Shown: in pieces, positions 27,372 to 36,129 of the stretch
Layout of the letters: the number at the start of each line of letters is the position of its first letter
Position numbering within the stretch: position 1 is the first letter of the stretch
Source: Thalassolituus hydrocarboniclasticus
GTDB lineage: Bacteria > Pseudomonadota > Gammaproteobacteria > Pseudomonadales > Oceanobacteraceae
Reading direction: 5' to 3'
Assembly (NCBI RefSeq): GCF_025345565.1
Contig: NZ_CP054475.1
Location: 1,642,448 to 1,706,447 of the forward strand
Length of the DNA stretch: 64,000 bases
Notes under the pieces: model-generated
Told to the model about the DNA's origin: nothing
Database searches by the model: none
Seen by the model: only the letters and a program-made list of their open reading frames with translations
Made by a program: the position numbers and the translations under genes

Positions 27372-28019
27372 TTATACCGGAAGCTTGGTGAAATCCAGAA
27401 TCATCAACCGTCCTTCAAAACGGTTCGGCTCAAGGGCAAACCAATGCTCGTAGGTAAAGGCCGCAGGCCAGAGTTTTTCACAACGGTTGGAGAGTTCATC
27501 GAAGGTTGAACGTCCCGGGTCGGCCAGAATAATCTGCTTAACGCCGGCTTTTTTGGCGCGTTTAAACAGGCGCAGTAAATCGCTGACCATTTCATCCCAG
27601 AAGCAGATATCCGCACCGATAATACAATCGAATTTCGCCAGATTCTGACCTTTCATATCGTTAAAGGATGCGTGCAGCGGGCGCACTTTGGCATCGTTTG
27701 CGGCGGCAACCATATCCAGATACGGAAATACGCTGTCATCGACATCCAGACCGGTCACTTTGGCCTGTTGCTGGCTGGCACAATAGACCGCCGCCGGCCC
27801 CCAGCCACAGCCAAGCTCCAGCACACGGCTGTTTTTCGCCAGCGGATTGCTGCTCAGCCAGTCCATTAAAAGAAAGCTGGACGACCAGGTTTTATGGCCA
27901 TGGACGCTCGGCTTAGCCACTTTTTTCAGTTTGCGGACCAGAGGGTGTTTCGCGGTAAAAAGGTAAATGCCATAGGCGTACTGCATATGATCTTCGGCGA
28001 AGATTTCGAGGCGGGGCAT
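27372..28019 (-). CDS. Class I SAM-dependent methyltransferase
   Basis: 215 residues with the Rossmann SAM-binding motif I VLELGCGWGP (about residues 65-75), the acidic motif II GLDVDD, and the post-motif segment DCIIGADICFWDE. The layout resembles METTL21/NNMT-like protein or small-molecule methyltransferases; the substrate is unknown. ATG 28019 has only a poor ribosome binding site; a later ATG (MQYAYG) is possible but would remove conserved-looking residues. Monocistronic. Confidence 0.85.
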   Translation of the reverse strand: MPRLEIFAEDHMQYAYGIYLFTAKHPLVRKLKKVAKPSVHGHKTWSSSFLLMDWLSSNPLAKNSRVLELGCGWGPAAVYCASQQQAKVTGLDVDDSVFPYLDMVAAANDAKVRPLHASFNDMKGQNLAKFDCIIGADICFWDEMVSDLLRLFKRAKKAGVKQIILADPGRSTFDELSNRCEKLWPAAFTYEHWFALEPNRFEGRLMILDFTKLPV

Positions 28020-28158
28020 GATAGAAAGCGCTTTGACAAACTATGTTGAGCGCCAGTCTACTGGGTTTTTTATTGGCCGCAACAGAATTGAGCTATTGCT
28101 ACCAATGCTTCTTTGTATAATTCTGTACAGTAATTTGTATAGGTTTTTAGGAGGCTTT

Positions 28159-28788
28159 ATGAATTTACCGACTTTTCGCTCCGTTGCGGCCGTTCGTGGA
28201 CTGTTTCCCGCCGCTCTGCTGCTGGCCGCCAGTGCGCTGTTAACAGGCTGTGCCGGCGTGCAGGTCGATGAGTACGCCGGGCGTGCTCCGCTGCTTGATC
28301 CGCGCACCTTTTTTGATGGCACCATCTGTGCCGACGGGGTGGTGCGTGACCGCTCCGGCAAGCAGATCCGCCAGTTTAATGCCCGTATTCTTGCCAGCTG
28401 GGAAGATCAGGGTAACGGTTCTGAAACCGGCACCCTTGATGAAGTTTTTTATTTTTATGATGAACCCGGTGCCTCCGCCGTTGAGGAAACCCGCGTCTGG
28501 ACGCTGACGCCCAATGGCAGCGGCGGGTATCACGCCAGCGCCACGGATGTGCCGCAGCCGACCACCATGAAGCATGCCGGTAACAGCATTCAGATGGCCT
28601 ATACCCTGCGTTATGGCAAGCCCGGCGATACCATCGACCTGGATATGGACGACTGGATGTTTCAGGTTGCCGACGGCGTGGTGATTAACGAAACCCGCAT
28701 GAGCAAATGGGGGATTCATGTCGGTCAGGTGCTGCTGGTGATGCGTAAAGTGCCGGACGGCTATCAGTGTTTGAGCGCGCGCGACTGA
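28159..28788 (+). CDS. DUF3833-family lipoprotein
   Basis: 209 residues. Signal peptide with lipobox ALLTGCAG, then the DUF3833 features: DPRTFFDGTICADGVVRDR, TLDEVFYFYDE and the repeated beta-strand pattern ending MDDWMFQVADGVVINETRMSKWG (shown here in part). It resembles a lipocalin-like periplasmic barrel; its function is unknown. ATG 28159 has a perfect AGGAGG 7 nt upstream; TATAAT lies at 28116-28121. Monocistronic. Confidence 0.88.
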   Translation: MNLPTFRSVAAVRGLFPAALLLAASALLTGCAGVQVDEYAGRAPLLDPRTFFDGTICADGVVRDRSGKQIRQFNARILASWEDQGNGSETGTLDEVFYFYDEPGASAVEETRVWTLTPNGSGGYHASATDVPQPTTMKHAGNSIQMAYTLRYGKPGDTIDLDMDDWMFQVADGVVINETRMSKWGIHVGQVLLVMRKVPDGYQCLSARD

Positions 28789-28873
28789 GACACTGATGAG
28801 TTTATCTATTAAATAAATTCAACTTTGTATTAGAAATCATCGTTTTATCTCATGATTGAATTTGGCCAGAATG

Positions 28874-28886
28874 TGAAAATCATTCA
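28874..28886 (+). promoter_or_regulatory. MetR-type binding site before metE
   Basis: TGAAAATCATTCA fits the MetR consensus TGAA-N5-TTCA exactly and lies 18 bp before the metE start. A further partial half-site (TGATTGAA) lies just upstream. By analogy with enterobacterial metE it would bind the homocysteine-responsive activator MetR, although the position so close to the start codon could also fit repression. Confidence 0.65.
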
Positions 28887-28903
28887 ATCATTGAGATATT
28901 ACG

Positions 28904-31228
28904 ATGACACTTTTTCATACTCTTGGCTTTCCGCGCGTCGGTCAGCAACGCGAACTCAAATGGGCGCTGGAATCGTTCTGGGCCGGTAACAGCACACAGC
29001 AGGAACTGCTGGATGTTGCACATACCCAGCGTCTGGCCAACTGGCAACGTCAGCTGCAGGCGGGTGCCGATTTTATTACCGCCGGTGACTTTGCCCTTTA
29101 TGACCATGTGCTGAATACCAGCTATCTGTTTGGCCATCTGCCGGAGCGTGCGCGCCATGGCGACGATGCGCTGAACCAGCTGTTTCTGGCGGCCCGTGGC
29201 CGTACCCCTTGTGGCTGTACCAGCCATGCCAGCGAAATGACCAAGTGGTTCGATACCAACTATCACTATCTGGTGCCGGAGTGCCGGGCAGAGGATGAAT
29301 TCCGCCTGCAGCCGGAATTACTGCTGGAAGAAATCCGCGCCGCGCGGGCGGTGTATCCGAAAGTAAAAGCCGTGGTACTGGGGCCTCTGAGTTATCTGTA
29401 TCTGGGCAAAAGTCTGGATAACAGTAATCGCCTGAATCTGCTGCCTAAATTACTGCCGCTGTATTCCGAATTATTCGCCCTGTTAAAAGCTGAAGGCATT
29501 GACTGGCTGCAATTGGATGAGCCGATTTTAGCGCTCGATTTACCGTCGGACTGGGCGCAGGCGTTTGAACCGGCGTATCACACCCTGCGTAATAATGGCC
29601 TGAATCTGCTGCTGACCACCTATTTTAATGGTCTGGAAGACAACCTCAGCCTGGCACTGAATCTGCCGGTGCAGGGTGTGCATCTGGATCTGGTCAGTGC
29701 ACCGGAACAGCTGACACCGGCGCTTGATCGTATCGGGCCTTATAAAGTGCTGTCGCTGGGCGTTATTGATGGGCGCAATATCTGGCGTTCCGATTTAAAT
29801 GCGATCCGTGAATCTTTGCTGGAAGCCAGGCAGCAACTGGGCGAACGTTTATGGCTGGGCACTTCCTGTTCATTGCTGCATGTACCCTATGACGCCGCCG
29901 GTGAACATCAGCTGCCGGATGGCGTTGGCCAGTGGCTGGCGTTTGCTCAGCAAAAACTGGAAGAGGGTGTATTGCTGCGCAATGCATTAAATAACAGTGA
30001 CGTGCTCAGCTCTGCCGCCTGGCAGGCACAGGCCGATGCCATTCAGGCGCGCCGTACCTCAACCGCGGTGCATAAAGCCGCGGTAAAACAACGGGCCGCC
30101 GATGCCGCAGCGTTCGACTGGCAGCGCGATTTACCTTTTAACGAACGCGCGGCATTACAGCAGGAATTGCTGCAATTACCGCTGTTCCCGACCACCACTA
30201 TTGGTTCTTTTCCGCAGACCAGTGGTATCCGCCAGTTACGTCGTCGTTTTAAACAGGGTGAGCTGACACTGGCGGAATATGAAGATGGTTTAAAAGCCGA
30301 AATCGTCCATGCCATCCGGGTGCAGGAACAGATTGGCCTGGATGTTCTGGTGCACGGCGAAGCCGAACGCAACGACATGGTGGAATATTTCGGCGAGCAG
30401 CTGGAGGGCATTGCAGTATCGGCCAACGGCTGGGTGCAGAGTTATGGCTCGCGTTGCGTTAAACCACCGATTATTTATGGCGATATTGAACGTCCACAAC
30501 CGATGACCGTGCGCTGGAGTGAATTTGCCCAGAGCCAGACCGATAAGCGCATGAAAGGCATGCTCACCGGTCCGGTCACTATTTTAAAATGGGCATTTGT
30601 GCGCGATGACCAGCCCTGGTCAGCTACGGCGTATCAGCTGGCGGCGGTGTTGCGTGACGAAGTACAGGATCTGGAACGTGCCGGTATCCGTATTATTCAG
30701 GTGGATGAACCGGCGCTGCGTGAGGGCCTGCCGTTGCGTAAAGCGGCGCATAAGCAGTATTTGCAATGGGCGGTGAACAGTTTCCGTTTCAGTGTGACCG
30801 GTGTGGCCGCAGCCACCCAGATTCATACCCATATGTGTTACGCCGACTTTGACGATATTCTGCCGGCTATTCAGGGCATGGATGCCGATGTCATTACGCT
30901 GGAAACCGCGCGCTCGGCCAGTAAATTACTCGCAACCCTTAAAAGCTCGCCGTACAACAATGGCATTGGCCCGGGGGTTTACGATATCCACAGTCCGAAT
31001 ATTCCGGCCACTGACGCGATGCTGACTATTCTGCGTGACTCGCTTGATGTTGTTGCTGCGAAAAATCTCTGGGTGAACCCGGACTGCGGCCTGAAAACCC
31101 GCCGCTGGGAAGAAGTGATTCCGGCGCTGGAAGCCATGGTGGCTGTTGCGCGGACATTGCGTCTTGAGGTAATTGAGAGTGACGGTAAGCAGCAGGAAGA
31201 ACAGGTTGCGGAACAACCGCTGGTATAA
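28904..31228 (+). CDS. metE: Cobalamin-independent methionine synthase (MetE)
   Basis: 774-residue enzyme transferring a methyl group from 5-methyltetrahydropteroyl-triglutamate to homocysteine. The N-terminal barrel starts GFPRVGQQRELKWALE and contains MTKWFDTNYHY. The C-terminal barrel carries the catalytic pieces IGSFPQT, VHGEAERNDMVEYFGE, HTHMCY (zinc His/Cys), and the last zinc Cys in NPDCGLKTR. Length and start match the family. It ends at a strong hairpin shared with the convergent trhO gene. Confidence 0.98.
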   Translation: MTLFHTLGFPRVGQQRELKWALESFWAGNSTQQELLDVAHTQRLANWQRQLQAGADFITAGDFALYDHVLNTSYLFGHLPERARHGDDALNQLFLAARGRTPCGCTSHASEMTKWFDTNYHYLVPECRAEDEFRLQPELLLEEIRAARAVYPKVKAVVLGPLSYLYLGKSLDNSNRLNLLPKLLPLYSELFALLKAEGIDWLQLDEPILALDLPSDWAQAFEPAYHTLRNNGLNLLLTTYFNGLEDNLSLALNLPVQGVHLDLVSAPEQLTPALDRIGPYKVLSLGVIDGRNIWRSDLNAIRESLLEARQQLGERLWLGTSCSLLHVPYDAAGEHQLPDGVGQWLAFAQQKLEEGVLLRNALNNSDVLSSAAWQAQADAIQARRTSTAVHKAAVKQRAADAAAFDWQRDLPFNERAALQQELLQLPLFPTTTIGSFPQTSGIRQLRRRFKQGELTLAEYEDGLKAEIVHAIRVQEQIGLDVLVHGEAERNDMVEYFGEQLEGIAVSANGWVQSYGSRCVKPPIIYGDIERPQPMTVRWSEFAQSQTDKRMKGMLTGPVTILKWAFVRDDQPWSATAYQLAAVLRDEVQDLERAGIRIIQVDEPALREGLPLRKAAHKQYLQWAVNSFRFSVTGVAAATQIHTHMCYADFDDILPAIQGMDADVITLETARSASKLLATLKSSPYNNGIGPGVYDIHSPNIPATDAMLTILRDSLDVVAAKNLWVNPDCGLKTRRWEEVIPALEAMVAVARTLRLEVIESDGKQQEEQVAEQPLV

Positions 31229-31246
31229 ATAACGGTTAAATACAGG

Positions 31247-31277
31247 CAGGGCCGCAGAAGAATATTCTGCGGCCCTG
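31247..31277. terminator. Strong hairpin between convergent metE and trhO
   Basis: CAGGGCCGCAGAA (31247-31259) pairs perfectly with 31265-31277 across a 5-nt loop; no clear T-run, but the position between two converging stops supports a terminator role. Confidence 0.65.
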
Positions 31278-31287
31278 TGCAGAGTAT

Positions 31288-32283
31288 TCAGCTGCGCTTA
31301 CGCTGCTGTTCTTTTAAGGCCAGTTTTTCCTGGCGGCGCTTTTCAATAACGGAGGCCAGATCATTGCCGAGGTGCTCTTCGCCACGCTGTTTGGCTAATT
31401 GCATCTGCAGTTCACGCTGACGGAAACGTTCGCGCTGAGCGTCGTCGAATTCATCATGGCAGTGGTGGCAGCTGACACCGGGCACATAATGCTCGTGTTC
31501 TTTATCGGCTTCGGTAATGGGCCGGCGACAGGCGTGACACTGGTCGTAATCGCCTTTTTCCAGCTGATGATTCACCGTGACGCGGTTATCGAACACAAAG
31601 CATTCGCCTTCCCACAGGGATTCTTCCTGCGGAATTTCTTCCAGATATTTCAGGATGCCGCCTTCGAGGTGATACACCTCTTCAAAACCCTGCTCTTTTA
31701 AATACGCAGTGGATTTTTCGCAGCGGATACCGCCGGTACAGAACATCGCAACCTTTTTGTTTTTCTCCGGGTCGAGATTTTCTTTCACGTATTGCGGAAA
31801 TTCGCGGAAGGTTTTGGTGCGCGGGTCGAGGGCGCCCTTAAAAGTACCGATTTCCACTTCGTAGTCGTTACGGGTATCGACCAGCACCACGTCCGGATCA
31901 GAAATCAGGGCGTTCCAGTCGGCTGGTTTTACGTAAGTACCCACCACGCGTTTCGGGTCGATGCCTTCTACGCCAAGCGTTACGATTTCTTTTTTCAGTT
32001 TTACCTTGGTGCGGTAAAACGGCATGTCATCGTCGTAGGATTCTTTATGATCGATGTCTTTCAGGCGTTCATCGCGGCGCAGGTAATCGAGCAGGGCGTC
32101 GATGCCTTCACGCGAACCGGCCACGGTACCGTTAATGCCTTCGGTGGCCAGTAACAGGGTGCCTTTTACATCCAGACGCAGCATTTCATCCAGCAGTGGC
32201 TGGCGCAGGTCTTCGAAGTTATCCAGGGTGACGAATTTATACATCGCACAAACGACGTAAGGGCTTGTAGCAGGAGTGTTCAT
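31288..32283 (-). CDS. trhO: tRNA uridine(34) hydroxylase TrhO (YceA-type rhodanese)
   Basis: 331 residues. An N-terminal acylphosphatase-like domain is followed by a rhodanese domain with the active-site loop [10 protein letters not shown], and a Cys-rich C-terminal zinc-like region ([16 protein letters not shown]) with a charged tail. It hydroxylates U34 of tRNAs with oxygen in prephenate-independent cmo5U/mo5U formation. ATG 32283 has GAGGA 5 nt upstream; the frame extends to 32382 without a proper start signal. Confidence 0.95.
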   Translation of the reverse strand: MNTPATSPYVVCAMYKFVTLDNFEDLRQPLLDEMLRLDVKGTLLLATEGINGTVAGSREGIDALLDYLRRDERLKDIDHKESYDDDMPFYRTKVKLKKEIVTLGVEGIDPKRVVGTYVKPADWNALISDPDVVLVDTRNDYEVEIGTFKGALDPRTKTFREFPQYVKENLDPEKNKKVAMFCTGGIRCEKSTAYLKEQGFEEVYHLEGGILKYLEEIPQEESLWEGECFVFDNRVTVNHQLEKGDYDQCHACRRPITEADKEHEHYVPGVSCHHCHDEFDDAQRERFRQRELQMQLAKQRGEEHLGNDLASVIEKRRQEKLALKEQQRKRS

Positions 32284-32474
32284 AATGTCCTCGGCTGGCC
32301 GGAACGTAAATCCGGTGCAGGGGTGAAAAGTACGGTCGAATATCAAAGCCCGTTGCCGTGAGTGGCAATAAGCGGGCGGCATTATACCGGAATCGTGCGG
32401 CCTGCCCAGTACGGCGGACTTTGCTCTGGCTGTCTGATGGCGCGTTGCTGTCAGACCGTCATTGGGTGGCCATT

Positions 32475-32497
32475 AAGCCTGCTATTAAGGCAGGCTT
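32475..32497. other. Small hairpin in intergenic region
   Basis: AAGCCTGC (32475-32482) pairs with GCAGGCTT (32490-32497) between trhO and the next gene; role unknown. Confidence 0.3.
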
Positions 32498-32593
32498 AGG
32501 AATATTGGTTGAAATTAATCGCAGCCAATAGCGACCATTGCGCAGGCAGGCTAAGTTCGGCAAGAGTGCTTCGTACCGGCAAAGGAGTGACCT

Positions 32594-33415
32594 GTGCGAT
32601 TGATTAGCCTGCGATATTACCGTTCGGCCTGCTTTGGTTGCCTGTTTTTACTGTTGAGTGTCAGCGTTCTTGCGAGCGCTGTCAGTTCTTCTGTTGCCGG
32701 GCATAATGACGCCGTGATCATTGAATTGTCCTGGCAGGGCAGTACCGCTTCCGAGTTGTGGCTGATGGCACCTTCCGGCGAAATTATCCGCCCGACCCAT
32801 CCCTTTGCAGAAACCCTTCCTGTCTGGCTGGAGCAGACTGACGCCAGTGAGCACTCCGTGGTTCGTCAGCGGTTGCATATCGACTATCAGCTGGCGCCGG
32901 GTGATTACCGTATTGCGCTGCAGCTTGTTGCCGAAGCGGCAGCAGAGGCTGTTGATGCTGCCGGTATCCGTTTTCAGCTGACGATGCGCCAGTACGGCCG
33001 GGTTATACGCCAGCTGAACGGGCGGTTGCGCAACAACTCTGAGCGGCAGAATTCACCAGAGGTTATCTGGCGTCTGAATGCGGCCGGGCACTGGAACAGT
33101 AACCTGCCGCTGGCACTCCTGCGCGAGCAGTTTCAGGGTGTCTGGCAGCTACAGAGTGCCGAACAGACCCGGGTTTATATCCGGCTTCAGGGCCGGAGCA
33201 TGGAGCTGCAGGTTTATGAAGACGGCGAATGCCAGTGGCTGGCGTTGCAGGATGCCGTTACCTTACCCGGTGGCTTGCGCTGGCAGCAGGAGCAGCTGTG
33301 GCTGCATAGCGCGTTTTTCAGTGATCTGTTGTATGGGACAGTGGGTGAGGATGAATTTTTACCTATGCAGCAGGCTTCCTGGCCGGAAGGTGAGTGTGAG
33401 GGGATGTCGTTTTAA
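32594..33415 (+). CDS. Hypothetical exported protein
   Basis: 273 residues with a signal peptide (cleavage near residue 28, VLASA) and a mature domain rich in beta-strand, Gln, Glu and Leu. The early part (PGDYRIALQLVAE) reads like a beta-sandwich, the later part (GVWQLQSAEQTRVYIRLQGR) like a second small barrel. No catalytic motif or family is recognised. GTG 32594 has AAGGAG 8 nt upstream. It is monocistronic and followed by interspersed repeats. Confidence 0.72.
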   Translation: MRLISLRYYRSACFGCLFLLLSVSVLASAVSSSVAGHNDAVIIELSWQGSTASELWLMAPSGEIIRPTHPFAETLPVWLEQTDASEHSVVRQRLHIDYQLAPGDYRIALQLVAEAAAEAVDAAGIRFQLTMRQYGRVIRQLNGRLRNNSERQNSPEVIWRLNAAGHWNSNLPLALLREQFQGVWQLQSAEQTRVYIRLQGRSMELQVYEDGECQWLALQDAVTLPGGLRWQQEQLWLHSAFFSDLLYGTVGEDEFLPMQQASWPEGECEGMSF

Positions 33416-33440
33416 ACAACACTGCTGCGCAGAGCATTTC

Positions 33441-33513
33441 ACCTGGCTCCCACGCTCAGCGTGGTAGCCCCTTGCTGGCACAGTTGCATTCCTACGCAGA
33501 ACGTAGGAACGAG
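33441..33513 (+). repeat. Interspersed repeat, copy 1
   Basis: Begins ACCTGGCTCCCACGCTCAGC and contains two short palindromes (CACGCTCAGCGTGG and CCTACGCAGAACGTAGG) with CTGGCACAGTTGCATTC between them, ending GGAACGAG. A near-identical element follows at 33531 and another lies at 54059. It looks like a non-autonomous REP/MITE-like family. Confidence 0.8.
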
Positions 33514-33530
33514 AAAAAAACACCGGCGTC

Positions 33531-33613
33531 ACCTGGCTCCCACGCTCAGCGTGGTAGTCCTTGCGGGCACAGTTGCATTCCCACGCAGAGCATAGGGAGG
33601 AGAAAGGAACGAG
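33531..33613 (+). repeat. Interspersed repeat, copy 2
   Basis: Tandem second copy of the element at 33441. Its right end has a degenerated palindrome and a short insertion (AGGGAGGAGAAA) before GGAACGAG. Confidence 0.75.
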
Positions 33614-33620
33614 AAAGCAT

Positions 33621-33650
33621 AAAAAAACACCGCAATGGCGGTGTTTTTTT
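33621..33650. terminator. Intrinsic terminator of the rnf operon
   Basis: AAAAAAACACCGC and GCGGTGTTTTTTT are perfectly complementary across AATG, 30 bp after the rnfE stop (minus strand) with T-runs for both directions. Confidence 0.93.
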
Positions 33651-33680
33651 AGGTGTGCGTTACTTTGCAGGCTTTCAGCC

Positions 33681-34397
33681 TCAGCTGATTTTACCAGTCA
33701 CCCGCACCCGCTTACTGCCGGCTTCAACCGGTGCTTTCTGCGCTTCGGCTTTTTCTTTCAGCTTATCGTCGATGATATTTTTCAGTGCAATTAACAGCCC
33801 CATCGCCATAAAAGCACCGGGTGGCAGAATGGCGAATAAAAAGTCGGGGTAGTCTTTTACCAGTTCAATTTTCCAGCTGGCGGCGGCCGGTCCGAACAGT
33901 AACTGCATATCGGAGAAAATCACGCCCTGACCAAGAGTTTCGCGCATCGCGCCGAGAATAATCAGCACAATGGTAAAGCCCAGCGCCATGGTAAAACCGT
34001 CAACCACCGACGGAATTATCGGGTTTTTACAGGCAAAGGCATCGGCACGGCCAAGAATCGCGCAGTTGGTAACGATCAGCGGAATAAAGATACCCAGCAC
34101 TTCGTATAACTCGTAGGTAAAGGCCTGCATCACCAGCTCGGCCACCGTGGTAAAGGAGGCAATAATCATCACAAAGGCGGGCAGACGCACGGCATCGGGT
34201 ACGTGGTTGCGGATTAAGGACACAGAAAAATTCGAGCCTACCAGCACCATCATGGTCGCCAGACCCAGACCAAGGGCGTTCACCACTGAGCCGGTTACCG
34301 CCAGCAGCGGGCACAGACCCAGTAACTGCACCAGAGCCGGGTTGTTATGCCATAAGCCGTCGAGGCTGATATCGCGCAGGGATTTCGTTGCCATCAT
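33681..34397 (-). CDS. rnfE: Rnf electron transport complex subunit E
   Basis: 238-residue integral membrane subunit with six hydrophobic helices and the paired-half fold shared with RnfA ([19 protein letters not shown] matches the RnfA motif GLCPFMGVS). Conserved Cys in TNCAILGRA is thought to hold an Fe-S cluster with RnfA. Part of the ion-translocating ferredoxin:NAD+ oxidoreductase (Rsx). Its ATG overlaps the rnfG stop (TAATG). It is the last gene of the operon; no nth gene follows, unlike in E. coli. Confidence 0.96.
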   Translation of the reverse strand: MMATKSLRDISLDGLWHNNPALVQLLGLCPLLAVTGSVVNALGLGLATMMVLVGSNFSVSLIRNHVPDAVRLPAFVMIIASFTTVAELVMQAFTYELYEVLGIFIPLIVTNCAILGRADAFACKNPIIPSVVDGFTMALGFTIVLIILGAMRETLGQGVIFSDMQLLFGPAAASWKIELVKDYPDFLFAILPPGAFMAMGLLIALKNIIDDKLKEKAEAQKAPVEAGSKRVRVTGKIS

Positions 34398-35065
34398 TAT
34401 TCTCCGCTGCCTGAATACTGGGGTTCGCTCAGGCGTTGTCCCAGCAGTTCGTTTTTATGTAATTCAAAAAATTTCAGCGCCAGTTTTACCGCTTTAACAA
34501 CCGCTCTCGGGGTAATGGTTGCGCCGGTAAACTGGTCAAAATCGCCACCGTCTTTTTTTACAGCCCAGCGTTCTGCTTTCGGGTTATTCAGGCTTTTCTC
34601 GTTAAAGCCCAGTACCCAGTCGGATTTTTTACGGTCGATTTTATCGCCCAGTCCTGGTGTTTCTTTATGTTCGATAACCCGTACACCGGCAATGCTGCCG
34701 TCGGCATGCACGCCAACCAGTACAGCAATCTGGGTGGTGTAACCATCCGGAGCAACCACTGGCAAAATCACGGTGTTAACCTGGCCGTTGGTGCGCGCCA
34801 GATGAATCTGGGCATCGTCCGGCAGGGGGCCAAGCAACTGTTGGTTAAAGCGTTTATCGACGGTGATGACATCGGTCAGCAGGTCGTTGTCGTAGCTGCC
34901 GGCCGGCACAATTTCATTCAGCGCTTTGGCCTGAGCCATACGGATATTGTGCTCAATGCGCTCTTTGGTGCCGACCTGAGCCACCGCGATGGCTCCGGCG
35001 GTGACCATGGCAAACAGGCCGAGGCCAATGGCATTGCGACGGACAGATTGCAGTAAATCGTTCAT
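34397..35065 (-). CDS. rnfG: Rnf electron transport complex subunit G
   Basis: 222 residues with one N-terminal TM helix (about 13-33) and a periplasmic flavin domain. The FMN-attachment motif reads TGATIT, with Thr185 the expected phosphoester-linked residue. It passes electrons within the Rnf/Rsx complex. It sits between rnfD (9 bp upstream) and rnfE (1-base overlap). Confidence 0.96.
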   Translation of the reverse strand: MNDLLQSVRRNAIGLGLFAMVTAGAIAVAQVGTKERIEHNIRMAQAKALNEIVPAGSYDNDLLTDVITVDKRFNQQLLGPLPDDAQIHLARTNGQVNTVILPVVAPDGYTTQIAVLVGVHADGSIAGVRVIEHKETPGLGDKIDRKKSDWVLGFNEKSLNNPKAERWAVKKDGGDFDQFTGATITPRAVVKAVKLALKFFELHKNELLGQRLSEPQYSGSGE

Positions 35066-35074
35066 GGCCGCTCC

Positions 35075-36127
35075 TCAGCGTTGTTTTGGCGGCAGGCCGC
35101 GTTTGGCTTTGGCGTGACCATAGGTCCGCGGCTGGGTGTAGGCATCAATAAAGGGTGCAGCAAAGTTCATCAGCAGCACGGCAAAGGCCACGGCATCCGG
35201 GTAAGCACCCCAGGTGCGGATTACATACAGCAGAATACCGATACCGGCACCGTAAATCAGTTTGCCGCGTGGTGTGGTAGAGGCCGACACCGGGTCGGTG
35301 GCAATAAAAAAGGCCCCGAGCATGGTGGCACCACTGAGCAGATGCAGTGACAGCGGGGTGTACATATCTTCATCCCAGCCCAGCATCAGCGAGCACAGAC
35401 TGAGCGATACCAGCATCGCCAGCGGAATGTGCCAGCTGATAATACGGCGCCAGATCAGCACCAGACCACCGGCGAGAAATGCCAGGTTGACCCATTCCCA
35501 GCCGCCGTTCAGCCAGCCGTTAAAGGTGGCTTCGGCCAGCACGCTGTCGGCGGTGCCTTTGGCAATCAGGTGTTTGTAAGCATCCAGTGGCGTAGCGCCA
35601 CTGAAACCATCGGCCAGACTGGCGGAACCGGCAAAAATCACCTGCAGGGTATCGGCAAAGTCCAGCGTCGCCTGACCGGACATCTGCGTTGACAGCGCCC
35701 AGCTGGTGGTCATCTGTACCGGGAACGACACCAGTACCAACGCATAACCGACCATCGCCGGATTAAACGGATTGTTGCCCATACCGCCGTACAGCTGCTT
35801 GGCAAAGACGATGGCAAAAGCCGTGGCAACCAGCGTAATCCAGAAGGGGGCAAAAGGCGGCAGGGCAAGACCAATCAACACACCGGTTAACAGTGCGGTG
35901 TTGTCTTTCAGGAAAAACGCCAGCGGACGCTTACGGATACTGAGAATGGCCGCTTCGCTCGCAACCGCGGTGGCACTGGCGAGCAGCACATTAATAAAGG
36001 TGCCCCAGCCAAACAGGGCGGTAATTACCGCCAGACCCGGCAGGGTGGCAAGAATCACCGTCGCCATCACCTTGCTGGTGCTGTTCGGGCCGTGGGTGTG
36101 GGGTGAAGATAAGGTCAGCAAACCCAT
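35075..36127 (-). CDS. rnfD: Rnf electron transport complex subunit D
   Basis: 350-residue membrane subunit, about nine helices, with the flavin-binding motif [10 protein letters not shown]; Thr179 is the expected covalent FMN site. Similar to NqrB and RsxD in layout and length. It begins 2 bp after the rnfC stop and is co-transcribed with the rest of rnfABCDGE. Confidence 0.96.
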   Translation of the reverse strand: MGLLTLSSPHTHGPNSTSKVMATVILATLPGLAVITALFGWGTFINVLLASATAVASEAAILSIRKRPLAFFLKDNTALLTGVLIGLALPPFAPFWITLVATAFAIVFAKQLYGGMGNNPFNPAMVGYALVLVSFPVQMTTSWALSTQMSGQATLDFADTLQVIFAGSASLADGFSGATPLDAYKHLIAKGTADSVLAEATFNGWLNGGWEWVNLAFLAGGLVLIWRRIISWHIPLAMLVSLSLCSLMLGWDEDMYTPLSLHLLSGATMLGAFFIATDPVSASTTPRGKLIYGAGIGILLYVIRTWGAYPDAVAFAVLLMNFAAPFIDAYTQPRTYGHAKAKRGLPPKQR

Positions 36128-36129
36128 GG

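Noticed and set aside
33441-33613. Possible insertion sequence ends
   Set aside because: Two tandem short elements with internal palindromes and no transposase gene or long terminal inverted repeats.
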